Positions 34,380 to 43,495 of a stretch of DNA of 64,000 bases are shown piece by piece. The translations under genes were made by a program, and so were the position numbers. This stretch comes from Litorimonas sp964565335 (lineage in GTDB: Bacteria; Pseudomonadota; Alphaproteobacteria; Caulobacterales; Maricaulaceae): assembly GCA_964565335.1 (NCBI GenBank), contig CAZMEN010000003.1, forward strand, positions 29,969-93,968. The letters run 5' to 3'. Within the stretch, counting starts at the first letter, position 1. The number at the start of each line of letters is the position of its first letter. The notes under the pieces are model-generated. The model made no database searches. It had not been told where the DNA came from and worked only from the letters and a program-made list of their open reading frames with translations.

Positions 34380-35258
34380 ATGGCTAATCCAAAAGTCGCA
34401 ATCGTTACAGGCGCGAGCCGCGGGGCCGGTAAGGGCATCGCTATGGGTCTCGCGGAAAAAGGCATGACTGTCTATGTAACGGGTCGCACGAAAAAAGTCG
34501 GCAAAGCCAAGGGCTGGGACGGGACCCCGCTCCCTGGCACTGTTGAGGAAACGGCGCAAGCTTGCACAGATGCGGGCGGGAAAGGTATTGGCGTGATTTG
34601 TGATAGCGCCGATGACGCACAAGTCGCTCTATTATTTGAACAGGTTATGGATGAGCAGGGGCAGTGCGATATACTGATGAATAATGCCGCCTATATTCAT
34701 CACCAACTCATTGAGCAAAAGCCGTTTTGGGACAAGGAACTCGACGCTCAAAATATTCTCGATGTAGGTCTGCGTTCAGCCTATGTCGCGAGTTGGCACG
34801 CGGCCAAAATTATGGCGAAACAAAAGCGCGGCCTTATCGGTATGGGGTCATCATTTGGCGCGAGCTGTTATATGCACGGCCCGGCTTACGGCGCGCAAAA
34901 GGCAGGATTGGATAAGCTCGCCCATGACATGGCCGTCGATTTAGAGCCATTTAATGTGCAGGCGGTGTCAATCTGGATGGGACCTCTTCTAACCGAACGT
35001 GCCCTTATTGCGGCGGAAGTTCATCCTGAGCAATATAAAGACTTCATTGCGATGGCCGAAACGCCGCAATTTACGGGGCATATTCTTCACGCCATCGCGA
35101 CTGACCCCAAAGCGCAAGAAATCAGTGGGCATACTTTGGTGGGCGCTGAAGTGGCTAAGGATCGCTATAAGATGAAAGACGGCAATGGCAAGCAGCCACC
35201 AAGCCACCGCGAAATGCTAGGCTCTCCTAATCCACCCAACCCTGCGCGGGTCTATTAG
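34380..35258 (+). CDS. SDR family oxidoreductase (DHRS1-like)
   Basis: A 292-residue short-chain dehydrogenase: TGASRGAGKG, NNAAYIHH, GSSFGASC and YGAQK. The glycine pattern, the longer loop after the first strand and the YGAQKAGLDKLAHDMAVDL stretch recall the DHRS1 branch. The ATG at 34380 follows AGGGGAA and is preferred over the GTG at 34359. First gene of the SDR-MFS-alkylsulfatase-hydrolase-sulfotransferase operon. A carbonyl reductase or hydroxysteroid dehydrogenase role is likely. Confidence 0.8.
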   Translation: MANPKVAIVTGASRGAGKGIAMGLAEKGMTVYVTGRTKKVGKAKGWDGTPLPGTVEETAQACTDAGGKGIGVICDSADDAQVALLFEQVMDEQGQCDILMNNAAYIHHQLIEQKPFWDKELDAQNILDVGLRSAYVASWHAAKIMAKQKRGLIGMGSSFGASCYMHGPAYGAQKAGLDKLAHDMAVDLEPFNVQAVSIWMGPLLTERALIAAEVHPEQYKDFIAMAETPQFTGHILHAIATDPKAQEISGHTLVGAEVAKDRYKMKDGNGKQPPSHREMLGSPNPPNPARVY

Positions 35259-35267
35259 GGTTAGATT

Positions 35268-36401
35268 GTGAAAAACACGTTCCTTGTTATCATCGCAGTG
35301 TCGATGGTGTCAGCCATTGGCGGCTTGGTGTTTAATACAATGCCTATATTGCTCGGCACGGCTGGTGAAGCTTTTGGCCTTACTCCGGCTCAATTAGGGA
35401 CTCTTTCTTTAACCGCAGGTATTGGTTATTTGTTAGGGACTCTGACGGGACCGCTTTGGGTGGAATATGTAAATTGGCGCGTGGCGGCCTTTGCAATTGT
35501 TGCGGCGGTGATTGCCTCTTTTCTGTTAGCCACACAGTTGAGCGGTACTGCGATATATGTAGGCTTTGCCATTTTCGGATTTTTCTGTGCTCTTGCGATT
35601 GCCCTTGCGATGCGTGTCCTTGCCGATATGCCAGATCCTGAGAGAGCTTATGGGACGCGGCTGTCGGTTGAGCTTGTGTCTATCGGTGTTTTTTTAATCT
35701 TATTGCCAGTGCTCTTCATCTCGCGTGCGGGATTTTCAGGAGCTATGACGGGGTTAGCGCTTTTCGCAGCCTTGCTTGGCCTTGGCGTATTTGCTTTTCC
35801 GAAGCGCAGCTCTTCCGAAACGGCCTCTCAGTTAAAGGGCTTTCCGAATTGGCAGCAAGCGGGGCCGAGTTGGTCGGTCTTGGGTATATTTACCATATAC
35901 CTGCTAGCGAATGTCGGTCTCTTCTTTTTTCTCTACGTCATCGCGCAAGACTTTAATCCAACGCCCGCGCAGAACGGCCTGATGTTTGGAGTTTTAAAAT
36001 GGCTTGGCGGTGCGGCAGGAGCCGTCGGGGCAATCATAGGGGCGCGGGCAGGCATACGTATTCCGCATGTAGTAGCATTTCTAATTTTATTGGTTGGCGT
36101 GATTGGGCTTTTCACAGCCAAATCTTTTACTGCTTATATGGTCTCAAGTTGGATATGGGAGTTTGGATTTACTTTAGGCTGCCTTTATCAAACAGCAGCG
36201 ATTGTCCGCTTTGATCTCTCTAACAAACTCGTTGTCTTAGTGCCCATGGCTTTTGGGGTCTCAATGATATTTGGCGGAAAGATCGCCGGACAAATACTTG
36301 AGGGGGGAAGCGCGACCGCTCTGTATGCGCTCGTGATTGGCTGTTCAATCCTCCCAGCGATCTTTATGCTCGTTTTTCATCCGAAATCCCAACAAGTTTG
36401 A
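35268..36401 (+). CDS. MFS transporter
   Basis: A 377-residue membrane protein with about twelve hydrophobic segments, starting GTG 9 bp after the SDR stop. The usual loop 2-3 signature is weak (EYVNWRVAAF), but the two-fold repeat and conserved glycines fit the major facilitator superfamily. It lies between an SDR and an alkylsulfatase-like lipoprotein, so it may carry the product of periplasmic desulfation or deacylation. Substrate unknown. Confidence 0.75.
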   Translation: MKNTFLVIIAVSMVSAIGGLVFNTMPILLGTAGEAFGLTPAQLGTLSLTAGIGYLLGTLTGPLWVEYVNWRVAAFAIVAAVIASFLLATQLSGTAIYVGFAIFGFFCALAIALAMRVLADMPDPERAYGTRLSVELVSIGVFLILLPVLFISRAGFSGAMTGLALFAALLGLGVFAFPKRSSSETASQLKGFPNWQQAGPSWSVLGIFTIYLLANVGLFFFLYVIAQDFNPTPAQNGLMFGVLKWLGGAAGAVGAIIGARAGIRIPHVVAFLILLVGVIGLFTAKSFTAYMVSSWIWEFGFTLGCLYQTAAIVRFDLSNKLVVLVPMAFGVSMIFGGKIAGQILEGGSATALYALVIGCSILPAIFMLVFHPKSQQV

Positions 36402-36422
36402 TAGGTGAAGGTGAATAAGAAA

Positions 36423-38459
36423 ATGAAACGCTTTCTCATGTTGACCTCAGTCGTGTTTATAACGGCCTGCGGTACAAAAACCACGGAACTAGTTGAGCCG
36501 GAAGCCAAAGCCACTGCCCAGATTTCGGATGCGGACTTCCGAAACCAAGATTGGCCTAAGGATTCGAGTGGTGTGACATTGCCAAAAGGCGCGACGGCCT
36601 CAACCCGTGAAGCGCAAAAACGTGCTCTTGACGATATGCCGCAAGACATTGCCAAAGAGAAAGACTTTGCGACAAGGGGTTTCATTGCGAAATACGAAAA
36701 GCCTCAAATTGATAAGTTTAAGGGTAAAGGGCCGAGCGCTGACCTCGCTCAGAATGATTTTATAACGGGGCCGGCGCCTGATACGGTGAATCCGCTTTAC
36801 TGGCAGCATGCTGAATTTATGGGACTGTCGGAAGGACTGTTTAAGGTCACGGACGGCGTGTACCAAGTTCGAGGTTACGATGTTTCAAACATCACCTTTG
36901 TCGAAACCGATAAGGGTTACATTGTTATCGACCCGCTAAATGCAGCAGAACCGGCCAAGGTCGCTTATGATTTAATGAAGGAACATGTTGGGGACAAACC
37001 CATCAAGGCTGTTTTATACACGCATTCACATTCAGATCATTTCGCCGGTATAGGCGGAGTTCTCGACATTAAGAATTTGGGGGATGTTCAAATCATTGCT
37101 CCAACTGGCTTTCTTGAAGAGACAGCGAAAGAGTGGATGACCGCCGGGAATGCGATGGGCAGGCGGGCCTTTTATCAATTCGGGCTGTTCTTGCCGCGCC
37201 ATGAAAAAGGATATGTCGGCGTGGGGCAGGGCCCAGGTATCTCGCTTGGGCAACATGACCTTGTCGCCCCGACACGCGAAATAACCTATACGGGCGAGAC
37301 ATTAACTATTGATGGTTTGGAGGTTGTTTTCCAACTGACACCCGGCGCAGAAGCGCCGGCCGAAATGAATTTTTATTTTCCAAAATATAAGTCTGTTTGC
37401 ATGGCAGAAACCGTTAATGCGGGAATTCATAATGTGCAGACATTGCGCGGAGCCAATGTTCGCGATGCGAAAGAATGGGCGGATTATTTGACGGAGTCGC
37501 TTGCGCTTTTCCCTGATGCAGAAAGCCTTTTCATTACCCATCATTGGCCGCGTTTTGGGAATAATGAAATTAAGGAATTTGTGAGCAAGCAAAGGGATAG
37601 CTACAAATATATTCATGATCAAACCGTACGTTTGATGAATCAAGGTTTGACCCCTGATGAGATAGCGGAAAACCTTCAGCTGCCCAAGAGCTTAGGATCC
37701 GAATGGTATAATAGAGGGTTTTACGGATCGATCAGCCATAATTCCAAAGCTGTCTATGATAAATATATGGGCTGGTATAACGGGATGCCGCAAACGCTGA
37801 ACCAACATATTCCGACGGAACGCGGCAAGCGTTATGTGGCGGCGATGGGCGGCGCGGAACAAGTCCTTTTAATCGGCGGAGAGGCTTTTGATAGCGGTGA
37901 CTACCGATGGTCGGCGGAGCTTTTAAGTCATCTCGTTTTTGATGATCCCAAAAACCAAGAGGCGAGAGAATTGCTTGCGGATAGTTATGAGCAAATGGGG
38001 TATCAGGCCGAGAGTTCGGTATGGCGCAATATTTATTTGTCATCTGCGAGAGAGTTACGGCAAAGCGGTCCCGATATCTATGACGGCGGGCAAGAGGATT
38101 ATCTCTTAAACGGCGCGTCTGATGAGCAAATTTTGGACCTACTGGCTGTGCGTCTTATTCCAGATAAGGCAGAGGGGAAAACCCTTTCGGTCAATATAAT
38201 CATGGAAGAGAGCGGTCAGACATATAATTTACGCTTACAGAATTCGGTATTGGTCTATAACAAAGATGTAACGGATCCAGATGTTGGAACGGTTACGGCA
38301 TCTCGCAAAGGATTTCTCGCTGTCGGTATGGGTTTTCTTGGACTGACCCAAGCGAAAGTTCTGAGCATGATCAGCACAGAGGGCGAGACGTCTGCGCTCC
38401 AAGAGATTGGAAAGATGATGGATAAGCCGACGCTCGATTTTAATATTATTGAGCCTTAA
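36423..38459 (+). CDS. Alkylsulfatase-like metallo-beta-lactamase-fold lipoprotein (SdsA1/BDS1 type)
   Basis: A 678-residue lipoprotein (signal ending FITAC). The metallo-beta-lactamase domain has T200-H-S-H-S-D-H206 and later AETVNAGIHN and HHWPRFG, the residues that bind two zinc ions in SdsA1-type alkylsulfatases. It is followed by the dimerisation domain and a C-terminal SCP2-like domain that binds hydrophobic tails. It would hydrolyse an alkyl or steroid sulfate ester at the cell surface or in the periplasm. The ATG at 36423 is preferred over GTG 36405. Its presence near two sulfotransferases suggests sulfated steroids or surfactants matter here. Confidence 0.85.
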   Translation: MKRFLMLTSVVFITACGTKTTELVEPEAKATAQISDADFRNQDWPKDSSGVTLPKGATASTREAQKRALDDMPQDIAKEKDFATRGFIAKYEKPQIDKFKGKGPSADLAQNDFITGPAPDTVNPLYWQHAEFMGLSEGLFKVTDGVYQVRGYDVSNITFVETDKGYIVIDPLNAAEPAKVAYDLMKEHVGDKPIKAVLYTHSHSDHFAGIGGVLDIKNLGDVQIIAPTGFLEETAKEWMTAGNAMGRRAFYQFGLFLPRHEKGYVGVGQGPGISLGQHDLVAPTREITYTGETLTIDGLEVVFQLTPGAEAPAEMNFYFPKYKSVCMAETVNAGIHNVQTLRGANVRDAKEWADYLTESLALFPDAESLFITHHWPRFGNNEIKEFVSKQRDSYKYIHDQTVRLMNQGLTPDEIAENLQLPKSLGSEWYNRGFYGSISHNSKAVYDKYMGWYNGMPQTLNQHIPTERGKRYVAAMGGAEQVLLIGGEAFDSGDYRWSAELLSHLVFDDPKNQEARELLADSYEQMGYQAESSVWRNIYLSSARELRQSGPDIYDGGQEDYLLNGASDEQILDLLAVRLIPDKAEGKTLSVNIIMEESGQTYNLRLQNSVLVYNKDVTDPDVGTVTASRKGFLAVGMGFLGLTQAKVLSMISTEGETSALQEIGKMMDKPTLDFNIIEP

Positions 38460-38476
38460 GGTTATTGGAGACGAAC

Positions 38477-39610
38477 ATGAAATTGAAACACCTCATAGGT
38501 CCAGTGCTTTTTCTTAGCGCGTGTCAGGCGGTGGAACCAGACACTCCAATAGAAGAGGCTTCGTCGGCGGTTATCGCCGAAGCGCCCAAGGAATTACCCT
38601 TACCGCCTTTTCCTAATTTACCCGCGCCTGTGACAGAATTGAAGGCAGATAGCGCCGGCGTCATCTATTTCTCGACCAAAAGCCCTTATGATTTTTCCCG
38701 TATCCTGGATGGCTATGACACGCTTGAAACGCATGCGGGGAAAGGAACACTTGTTCTACCGAAAAGTGCAAGCGCAAACCAACCTGTCCCGGCTATGGTA
38801 ATTTTACCCGGGTCCGGAGGTATAAAGGAAGGGCGCGAGATGGAATATGCGCGTCTCTTTGCAGAAAATGGCATGGCCAGTTTCGTCGTCGATTATTATG
38901 AGCCGCGCGGCGTGACCGAGACAACGCCTTATGTCATGAAAACAATGATCGCAACGGAAGTGGACGTTATTGCCGATGCTTATTCGGCTTTGAATATTTT
39001 AGCGACCCATCCGGCGATCGATGCCGCAAAGATTGGCGTCACTGGATATAGTTATGGCGGTATGGCGACGCGTTATGTGATGGATGATCGCCTTAAAGCG
39101 ATTATGGCGCCTGACGTTCCGCCTTTCGCGATTCATATTGATGTTTACGGGCCTTGTCATCAAACCACGGGGCACAAGGGAACGACAGGCTCGCCTTATC
39201 TGGCCATACATGGCGATGCGGATAACAGTGTAGATCCCGAATTGTGTCAGAAAGTCTATAAAGATATCGAAATGTCAGGGTCGGAGGTGGAGTCTCATCT
39301 GCTTTCGGGCGCGGGTCATGCATGGGAAAATGCCGAACCGAAACGAGAATTTTCTGAGGGAAGCTTTGTAAGGGGTTGCCTCTTTTCTTTCGATCCTGAT
39401 GACGGGACGTTTTTGGTAGATGGCAAATCAGGGCGTTTTCAACCAGCGCCTGATATGACACGCAATCAACGGGCTTTTGTGCGTTCAACACTTGGGGAGC
39501 TTGTGGGCACTTGTGTGGGACAAGGCTATACAGTGGGGAATGACCCTAAGGCTGATAAGAAAAGTAAGGCGATACAATTGGACTTTATGAAACGGAAATT
39601 TGGACTCTAA
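38477..39610 (+). CDS. Alpha/beta-hydrolase lipoprotein (dienelactone hydrolase-like)
   Basis: A 377-residue lipoprotein (signal ending FLSAC) with a GGAG site before the ATG at 38477. The hydrolase core has MVILPGSGGIKEG, the nucleophile elbow GYSYGG, an acid region HGDADNSVDPE and the histidine in GAGHAW. Proteins of this type cleave esters or lactones. Cotranscribed with the alkylsulfatase, it may hydrolyse an esterified steroid in the periplasm. Substrate unknown. Confidence 0.75.
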   Translation: MKLKHLIGPVLFLSACQAVEPDTPIEEASSAVIAEAPKELPLPPFPNLPAPVTELKADSAGVIYFSTKSPYDFSRILDGYDTLETHAGKGTLVLPKSASANQPVPAMVILPGSGGIKEGREMEYARLFAENGMASFVVDYYEPRGVTETTPYVMKTMIATEVDVIADAYSALNILATHPAIDAAKIGVTGYSYGGMATRYVMDDRLKAIMAPDVPPFAIHIDVYGPCHQTTGHKGTTGSPYLAIHGDADNSVDPELCQKVYKDIEMSGSEVESHLLSGAGHAWENAEPKREFSEGSFVRGCLFSFDPDDGTFLVDGKSGRFQPAPDMTRNQRAFVRSTLGELVGTCVGQGYTVGNDPKADKKSKAIQLDFMKRKFGL

Positions 39611-39619
39611 GTCTTTACG

Positions 39620-40942
39620 ATGGCCCGCACCACTCAGGATATCGTCTTCGATGATCTGGCAGATCCCAAGCTTACTTTTCTACAAAAGCTTGCTTTAGGC
39701 GGCGCTAAAAAGGGCGTTACGGGGTTCACGCAAGAGGCGGTTCTCGCGGCAGCCTGTGAGGCCACGGGACTCTCTGATTTTGGTGATGAGCATTTCCGCG
39801 AAGCCTTGCAGGTTCTGCTCGATGACTATGCCAATGATGAAGGACTATCCGGCGTCGGGGAACAGCAATGTTTTAAAGACTTGGTGCGATGTGCGAGTAA
39901 TCATCTCATCATTCAAGACCGTATTAAAAAGACGCCAGAGCTTGAGATGGCCGAGCTTAAAAAACCGCTTTCCGTATCAGGTCTGCCGCGCTCCGGCACA
40001 ACGCATTTGGTCAATTTATTAGCGGCGGATTCGCGCTTTCAATCGCTTCCACTTTGGGTCGCGCAAGAACCCTTTCACGCGCCCGGCCAAGAAAAGGCGA
40101 GCGCTAAATTAAAATTCGGGGCGCGAAGCTTAACGCGTTTCCTCAAAAGCGGTGATAGTCTCACCCATAGTGACCCGCGCTATTTACGGTGCAGCGCCCG
40201 TTGGTCGGGGATGCAAATTATGGGGCCGGACTTAGCGGCCATGCATCCCATGAATCCCGATCATATTCATGAAGAATTAGAACTAATGACCTTTGATTTT
40301 GGATGTAATCAATTTGAGTGGACGTCCATGGTGCCGGGCTATCGGGATTACTATTTTGGTAAAGACCAAACTCCGCATTATGAGTATATGGTCAAAGTGC
40401 TGAAACTCCTGCAAATTGAACGTGGGATTGACAAAAGCTGGGTGCTGAAATGTGTTCAAAATCCTGAACAGCTTCCCGCCCTGAAATCCGTCATGCCCGA
40501 TGCTACGGCCATCATCACACACCGCGACCCTGTGGCGGTTATTCAGTCTATCTCGACGATGATCGCTTATGGGCATCGTATCTTGCGCACCTCCGTCGAT
40601 CCAAAATGGGTGCTAGAATATTGGACAGATCGTATCGAAGCTTTGCTCCGCGCTTGCGTGCGCGACCGTCATGTTTGGGGGCCCGAGCAAAGCATGGATG
40701 TTATGTTTCATGAATTCATGGCGGGGGATATGGCGACAGTCGAAAAGATTTACGAGCTTCACGAATTAGAATTAACCGCCAAGGCGCGGCAGGAAATGGC
40801 TGACTTTATTAAGGCCCATCCGCGCGGAAAACATGGCCGCGTGCGCTATTTCCTCAAAGAACATTTCGGTATTGCGCCGGAAGAAATCAGAGAACGCTTT
40901 GATTTTTACTACAAAGCCTTTCCCGTGAAAGTCGAAGTATAG
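39620..40942 (+). CDS. Sulfotransferase family protein
   Basis: A 440-residue sulfotransferase-family protein with the PAPS loop SGLPRSGTTHLVNLL and the later THRDPVAVIQS block. It is distinctly related to the protein at 31379 (both contain ACEATGLSDFGDE / AIEQTGLSDFGDE near the N-terminus), so they are paralogues. Last gene of the SDR-MFS-alkylsulfatase-hydrolase operon. Substrate unknown. Confidence 0.8.
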   Translation: MARTTQDIVFDDLADPKLTFLQKLALGGAKKGVTGFTQEAVLAAACEATGLSDFGDEHFREALQVLLDDYANDEGLSGVGEQQCFKDLVRCASNHLIIQDRIKKTPELEMAELKKPLSVSGLPRSGTTHLVNLLAADSRFQSLPLWVAQEPFHAPGQEKASAKLKFGARSLTRFLKSGDSLTHSDPRYLRCSARWSGMQIMGPDLAAMHPMNPDHIHEELELMTFDFGCNQFEWTSMVPGYRDYYFGKDQTPHYEYMVKVLKLLQIERGIDKSWVLKCVQNPEQLPALKSVMPDATAIITHRDPVAVIQSISTMIAYGHRILRTSVDPKWVLEYWTDRIEALLRACVRDRHVWGPEQSMDVMFHEFMAGDMATVEKIYELHELELTAKARQEMADFIKAHPRGKHGRVRYFLKEHFGIAPEEIRERFDFYYKAFPVKVEV

Positions 40943-40955
40943 ACGGTGGTTTTAA

Positions 40956-41672
40956 TCAAGCCGTGCTCGCGCCGCCATTGAGCGGTATTGTCTGGCCTGT
41001 CATCCAGCTCGCTTCATCACTGCAAAGATAAAGCGCCGCCGCGCCAACATCTTCAGGGGAGCCTGCGCGGCCCACGATCGTTGCGGCGGCGGCGTGCTCA
41101 TGGCCTTCGAAATTATTCATGGCCCCTAGGGAAAGCGCATTTATCGTGACGCCGTCTCGCCCGACTTCGGCGGCGAGGGCGCGCATATATCCTATCGTAG
41201 CGGCTTTGGCGGCGGCGTAATGGGACAGTCCCATCGGGCTGGCCAAGCGGTGGGCTTCGGAGCTAATAACTAAAACGCGTCCGTGTCCACGGGTTTGCAT
41301 TGTGGGAACAAAGAGACTGCATAGCCCTCGAATGGCGTGGTGGTTTAAATCCATTTGCCGCTGATAATCGGCGTCGGTGAGTGTGGCGGCTTTTGCGATG
41401 CTTGTTCCCATGCCTTCCGGCACGCCTGCATTATTTACGAGAATATCAAGTTGCGGAATTAGCGCCGCAAAATTGTCCCTTATATTGGGGTCAGTAATAT
41501 CGCCAGGCAGTGCGCTTGCCCCTATTTTCTTTGCGGCGACTTCTGCTCGGTTCTCATAGAGATCATTGATGTAAACGGTTGCGCCCGCTTCGGTTAGAGC
41601 TTTGGCTATGCCGAAACCCATCCCTTGGCCTGCGCCTGTGACTAAGGCCGTGCGTCCTGTGAGGTTAAACAT
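40956..41672 (-). CDS. SDR family oxidoreductase
   Basis: A 238-residue short-chain dehydrogenase: TGAGQGMG, NNAG, ISSEAH and YAAAK. It follows another SDR by 3 bp in the operon with the HsaB-like flavin reductase. In actinobacterial steroid clusters two SDRs (IpdF and a neighbour) act on CoA esters of the indanedione propionate; this protein is a candidate for one of them, by context only. Confidence 0.8.
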   Translation of the reverse strand: MFNLTGRTALVTGAGQGMGFGIAKALTEAGATVYINDLYENRAEVAAKKIGASALPGDITDPNIRDNFAALIPQLDILVNNAGVPEGMGTSIAKAATLTDADYQRQMDLNHHAIRGLCSLFVPTMQTRGHGRVLVISSEAHRLASPMGLSHYAAAKAATIGYMRALAAEVGRDGVTINALSLGAMNNFEGHEHAAAATIVGRAGSPEDVGAAALYLCSDEASWMTGQTIPLNGGASTA

Positions 41673-41675
41673 GCG

Positions 41676-42428
41676 TTATCCTATGAAAACTTGACCGCCA
41701 TCCAGCGCTATCGTTTGCCCCGAAAGATACCGGCCGACATCGCTACACATCATGGCGACAAATGCGCCGATATCGTCTTCACATTCTCCAACATAACCGA
41801 GCGGAATAGATTTTTGGAAATGCTCAGCCTCGACGGGATTAGCTTTCATCCAGCCTGCGAGGGCAGGCGACTTCGCGTGAGGCATGATAGCGTTGACGCG
41901 AATGCCGTCCTTACCCCATTCATTGGCCGCCGCGCGGGTGAGTTGTTGTGTGGCGGCTTTCACGGCGGCATAGACACCATAAGTCCCAACGTCCCAGCGC
42001 TTCATCACAGAACTACAGAGATTGACGACATTGCCTTTGGTCTCTTTGAGGTGAGGATAAGCCATTTTCATCAGGCGGAAGGTTGCTAGAGGGCCAGAGT
42101 CAAAGTTACCTGTAAATTGTTCATCAGAAACACCTAGAAGCGTTCCGCGCGCGACTTCTTGCGCATTATTGACGAGGATATCTAATTGCCCAAATTCAGC
42201 GATGGTTTTATCGAGAGTGCTCTGCAAGTCTTCTGCGGATTTCACATCACAACGCAGGGCCAAAGCTTTTACCCCGCGCCCACGCAGCATATCCGCCGTA
42301 GTTTCGCACTTCTCTAACGTGCGGCCCGTCACGACGACATGTGCGCCTTGCTTGGCAAGGGCTAGTGCAATGCCTTGTCCAACCCCTTGGCCTGCCCCTG
42401 TAATCAGCGCTACTTTATCTTTTAGCAT
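41676..42428 (-). CDS. SDR family oxidoreductase
   Basis: A 250-residue short-chain dehydrogenase: TGAGQGVGQG, NNAQ in place of NNAG, LCSSV and YAAVK. It directly abuts the flavin reductase stop and is followed by a second SDR. A beta-hydroxyacyl-CoA or steroid-alcohol dehydrogenase of the ring C/D stage is plausible, but the sequence does not decide. Confidence 0.8.
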   Translation of the reverse strand: MLKDKVALITGAGQGVGQGIALALAKQGAHVVVTGRTLEKCETTADMLRGRGVKALALRCDVKSAEDLQSTLDKTIAEFGQLDILVNNAQEVARGTLLGVSDEQFTGNFDSGPLATFRLMKMAYPHLKETKGNVVNLCSSVMKRWDVGTYGVYAAVKAATQQLTRAAANEWGKDGIRVNAIMPHAKSPALAGWMKANPVEAEHFQKSIPLGYVGECEDDIGAFVAMMCSDVGRYLSGQTIALDGGQVFIG

Positions 42429-43379
42429 CTACCATAACTCCGGAATATCTGACCCTGTAATATCGATCAGCTTTTTGAGAAATTTACTTGCCCCGGCCAA
42501 TTCATCATCTGTGAAATGTTTGAGAAGTTGTTCTTCGAGGGCTTTGGAGTGGGCGAGCAATTTGATGAAGGTCTCGCGCCCGCTATCGCTGATATGGATG
42601 TCGTTGCCTTCGTGTTCGACCCATCCTTTACGCAGAAGTCGCGCAAAGATTTCTGCGTCAGGATGGTGACCTGTATGTTCAAGGCGATTCACGATATCGG
42701 TTTCGGATAAAGCGCCGCTCATGGACAGGAGTGAGAGGCAGAAATATTCGGGCTCACTCATACCTAAATCTTTACAGGCCTTACGAGTCGGATAGCTGGT
42801 TTGAAAATGAGCGCGTGAGAGTAGATACAGCAAGAAGTCATCAGAAAATTGACCGCTATTTAAATCAACGCCAAGCTCATGCGGCTTAGCGGGAGATATC
42901 TTTTGCTTAGCATCCGCATAACGCCCGCCGTGAAAGACAAGAACGGGTAAATCACGGGTTTGATAATCGATGACTTCGCCAACAAAAATAATGTGATCTC
43001 CGCCTTCATATTGAAAATGGGTTTTGCAGCGAAAGAGCGCCGCGTATTCCGTCAAAAGGGGGAACCGTTGCGCGCAAGGGTTCCAATCGACGCCTTCGAA
43101 CTTATCATCCGACGAGCGGGCGAATTTGTTGGATAAGTCGCTTTGGTGGCTGGCCAAGACGTGCACATTAAAGCCGCCGCTATTTTGATAGGCTGGCATT
43201 GAATGCGCCGTTTTTGCAAGGGACCAGAGGACTAATGGCGGGTCGAGCGAAACAGAATTGAAGCTGCTGGCTGTGACGCCAACAGGCTTATCCTGATCAT
43301 CTGTTGTCGTGACGATGGTAACGCCCGTTGCAAATTGTCCAAGCGCATTGCGAAATTCATGCGGATTAGGTTCAGACAT
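42429..43379 (-). CDS. hsaB: Flavin reductase with C-terminal MarR-like winged helix (HsaB/C1-HpaH type)
   Basis: A 316-residue two-domain protein. Residues 1-160 form the flavin reductase domain (ALGQFATGVTIVTTTD, GVTASSFNSVSLDPPLVLWSL, HIIFVGEV), which uses NADH to make free reduced flavin. Residues about 190-310 are a MarR-like winged helix (LSLLSMSGALSETDIVNRLE, LLRKGWVEH, ISDSGRE). The same layout is known in the C1 reductase of Acinetobacter 4-hydroxyphenylacetate hydroxylase, where the phenol binds the tail and stimulates turnover. It should supply flavin to HsaA, here 9 kb away. The ATG at 43379 lies next to the composite element E. Confidence 0.75.
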   Translation of the reverse strand: MSEPNPHEFRNALGQFATGVTIVTTTDDQDKPVGVTASSFNSVSLDPPLVLWSLAKTAHSMPAYQNSGGFNVHVLASHQSDLSNKFARSSDDKFEGVDWNPCAQRFPLLTEYAALFRCKTHFQYEGGDHIIFVGEVIDYQTRDLPVLVFHGGRYADAKQKISPAKPHELGVDLNSGQFSDDFLLYLLSRAHFQTSYPTRKACKDLGMSEPEYFCLSLLSMSGALSETDIVNRLEHTGHHPDAEIFARLLRKGWVEHEGNDIHISDSGRETFIKLLAHSKALEEQLLKHFTDDELAGASKFLKKLIDITGSDIPELW

Positions 43380-43387
43380 TGTAGTTT

Positions 43388-43456
43388 TGCGTAGTAAACA
43401 TGCTTCAAAATTACGCAAAACTTATTAATTGTCAAAGTAATAGCTAGAAATGCGTA
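43388..43456. promoter_or_regulatory. Composite hexamer element E (flavin reductase / NTF2 promoter)
   Basis: TGCGTA at 43388, TACGCA at 43412 and TGCGTA at 43451 (24 and 39 bp apart), between the divergent flavin reductase and NTF2 genes. Same geometry as elements B and F. A TGCGAA at 43349 inside the reductase gene is 39 bp on the other side, but is likely chance. Confidence 0.65.
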
Positions 43457-43495
43457 GTTTTTATGACATATTGCTTTCAGACCTCGGAGATATGA

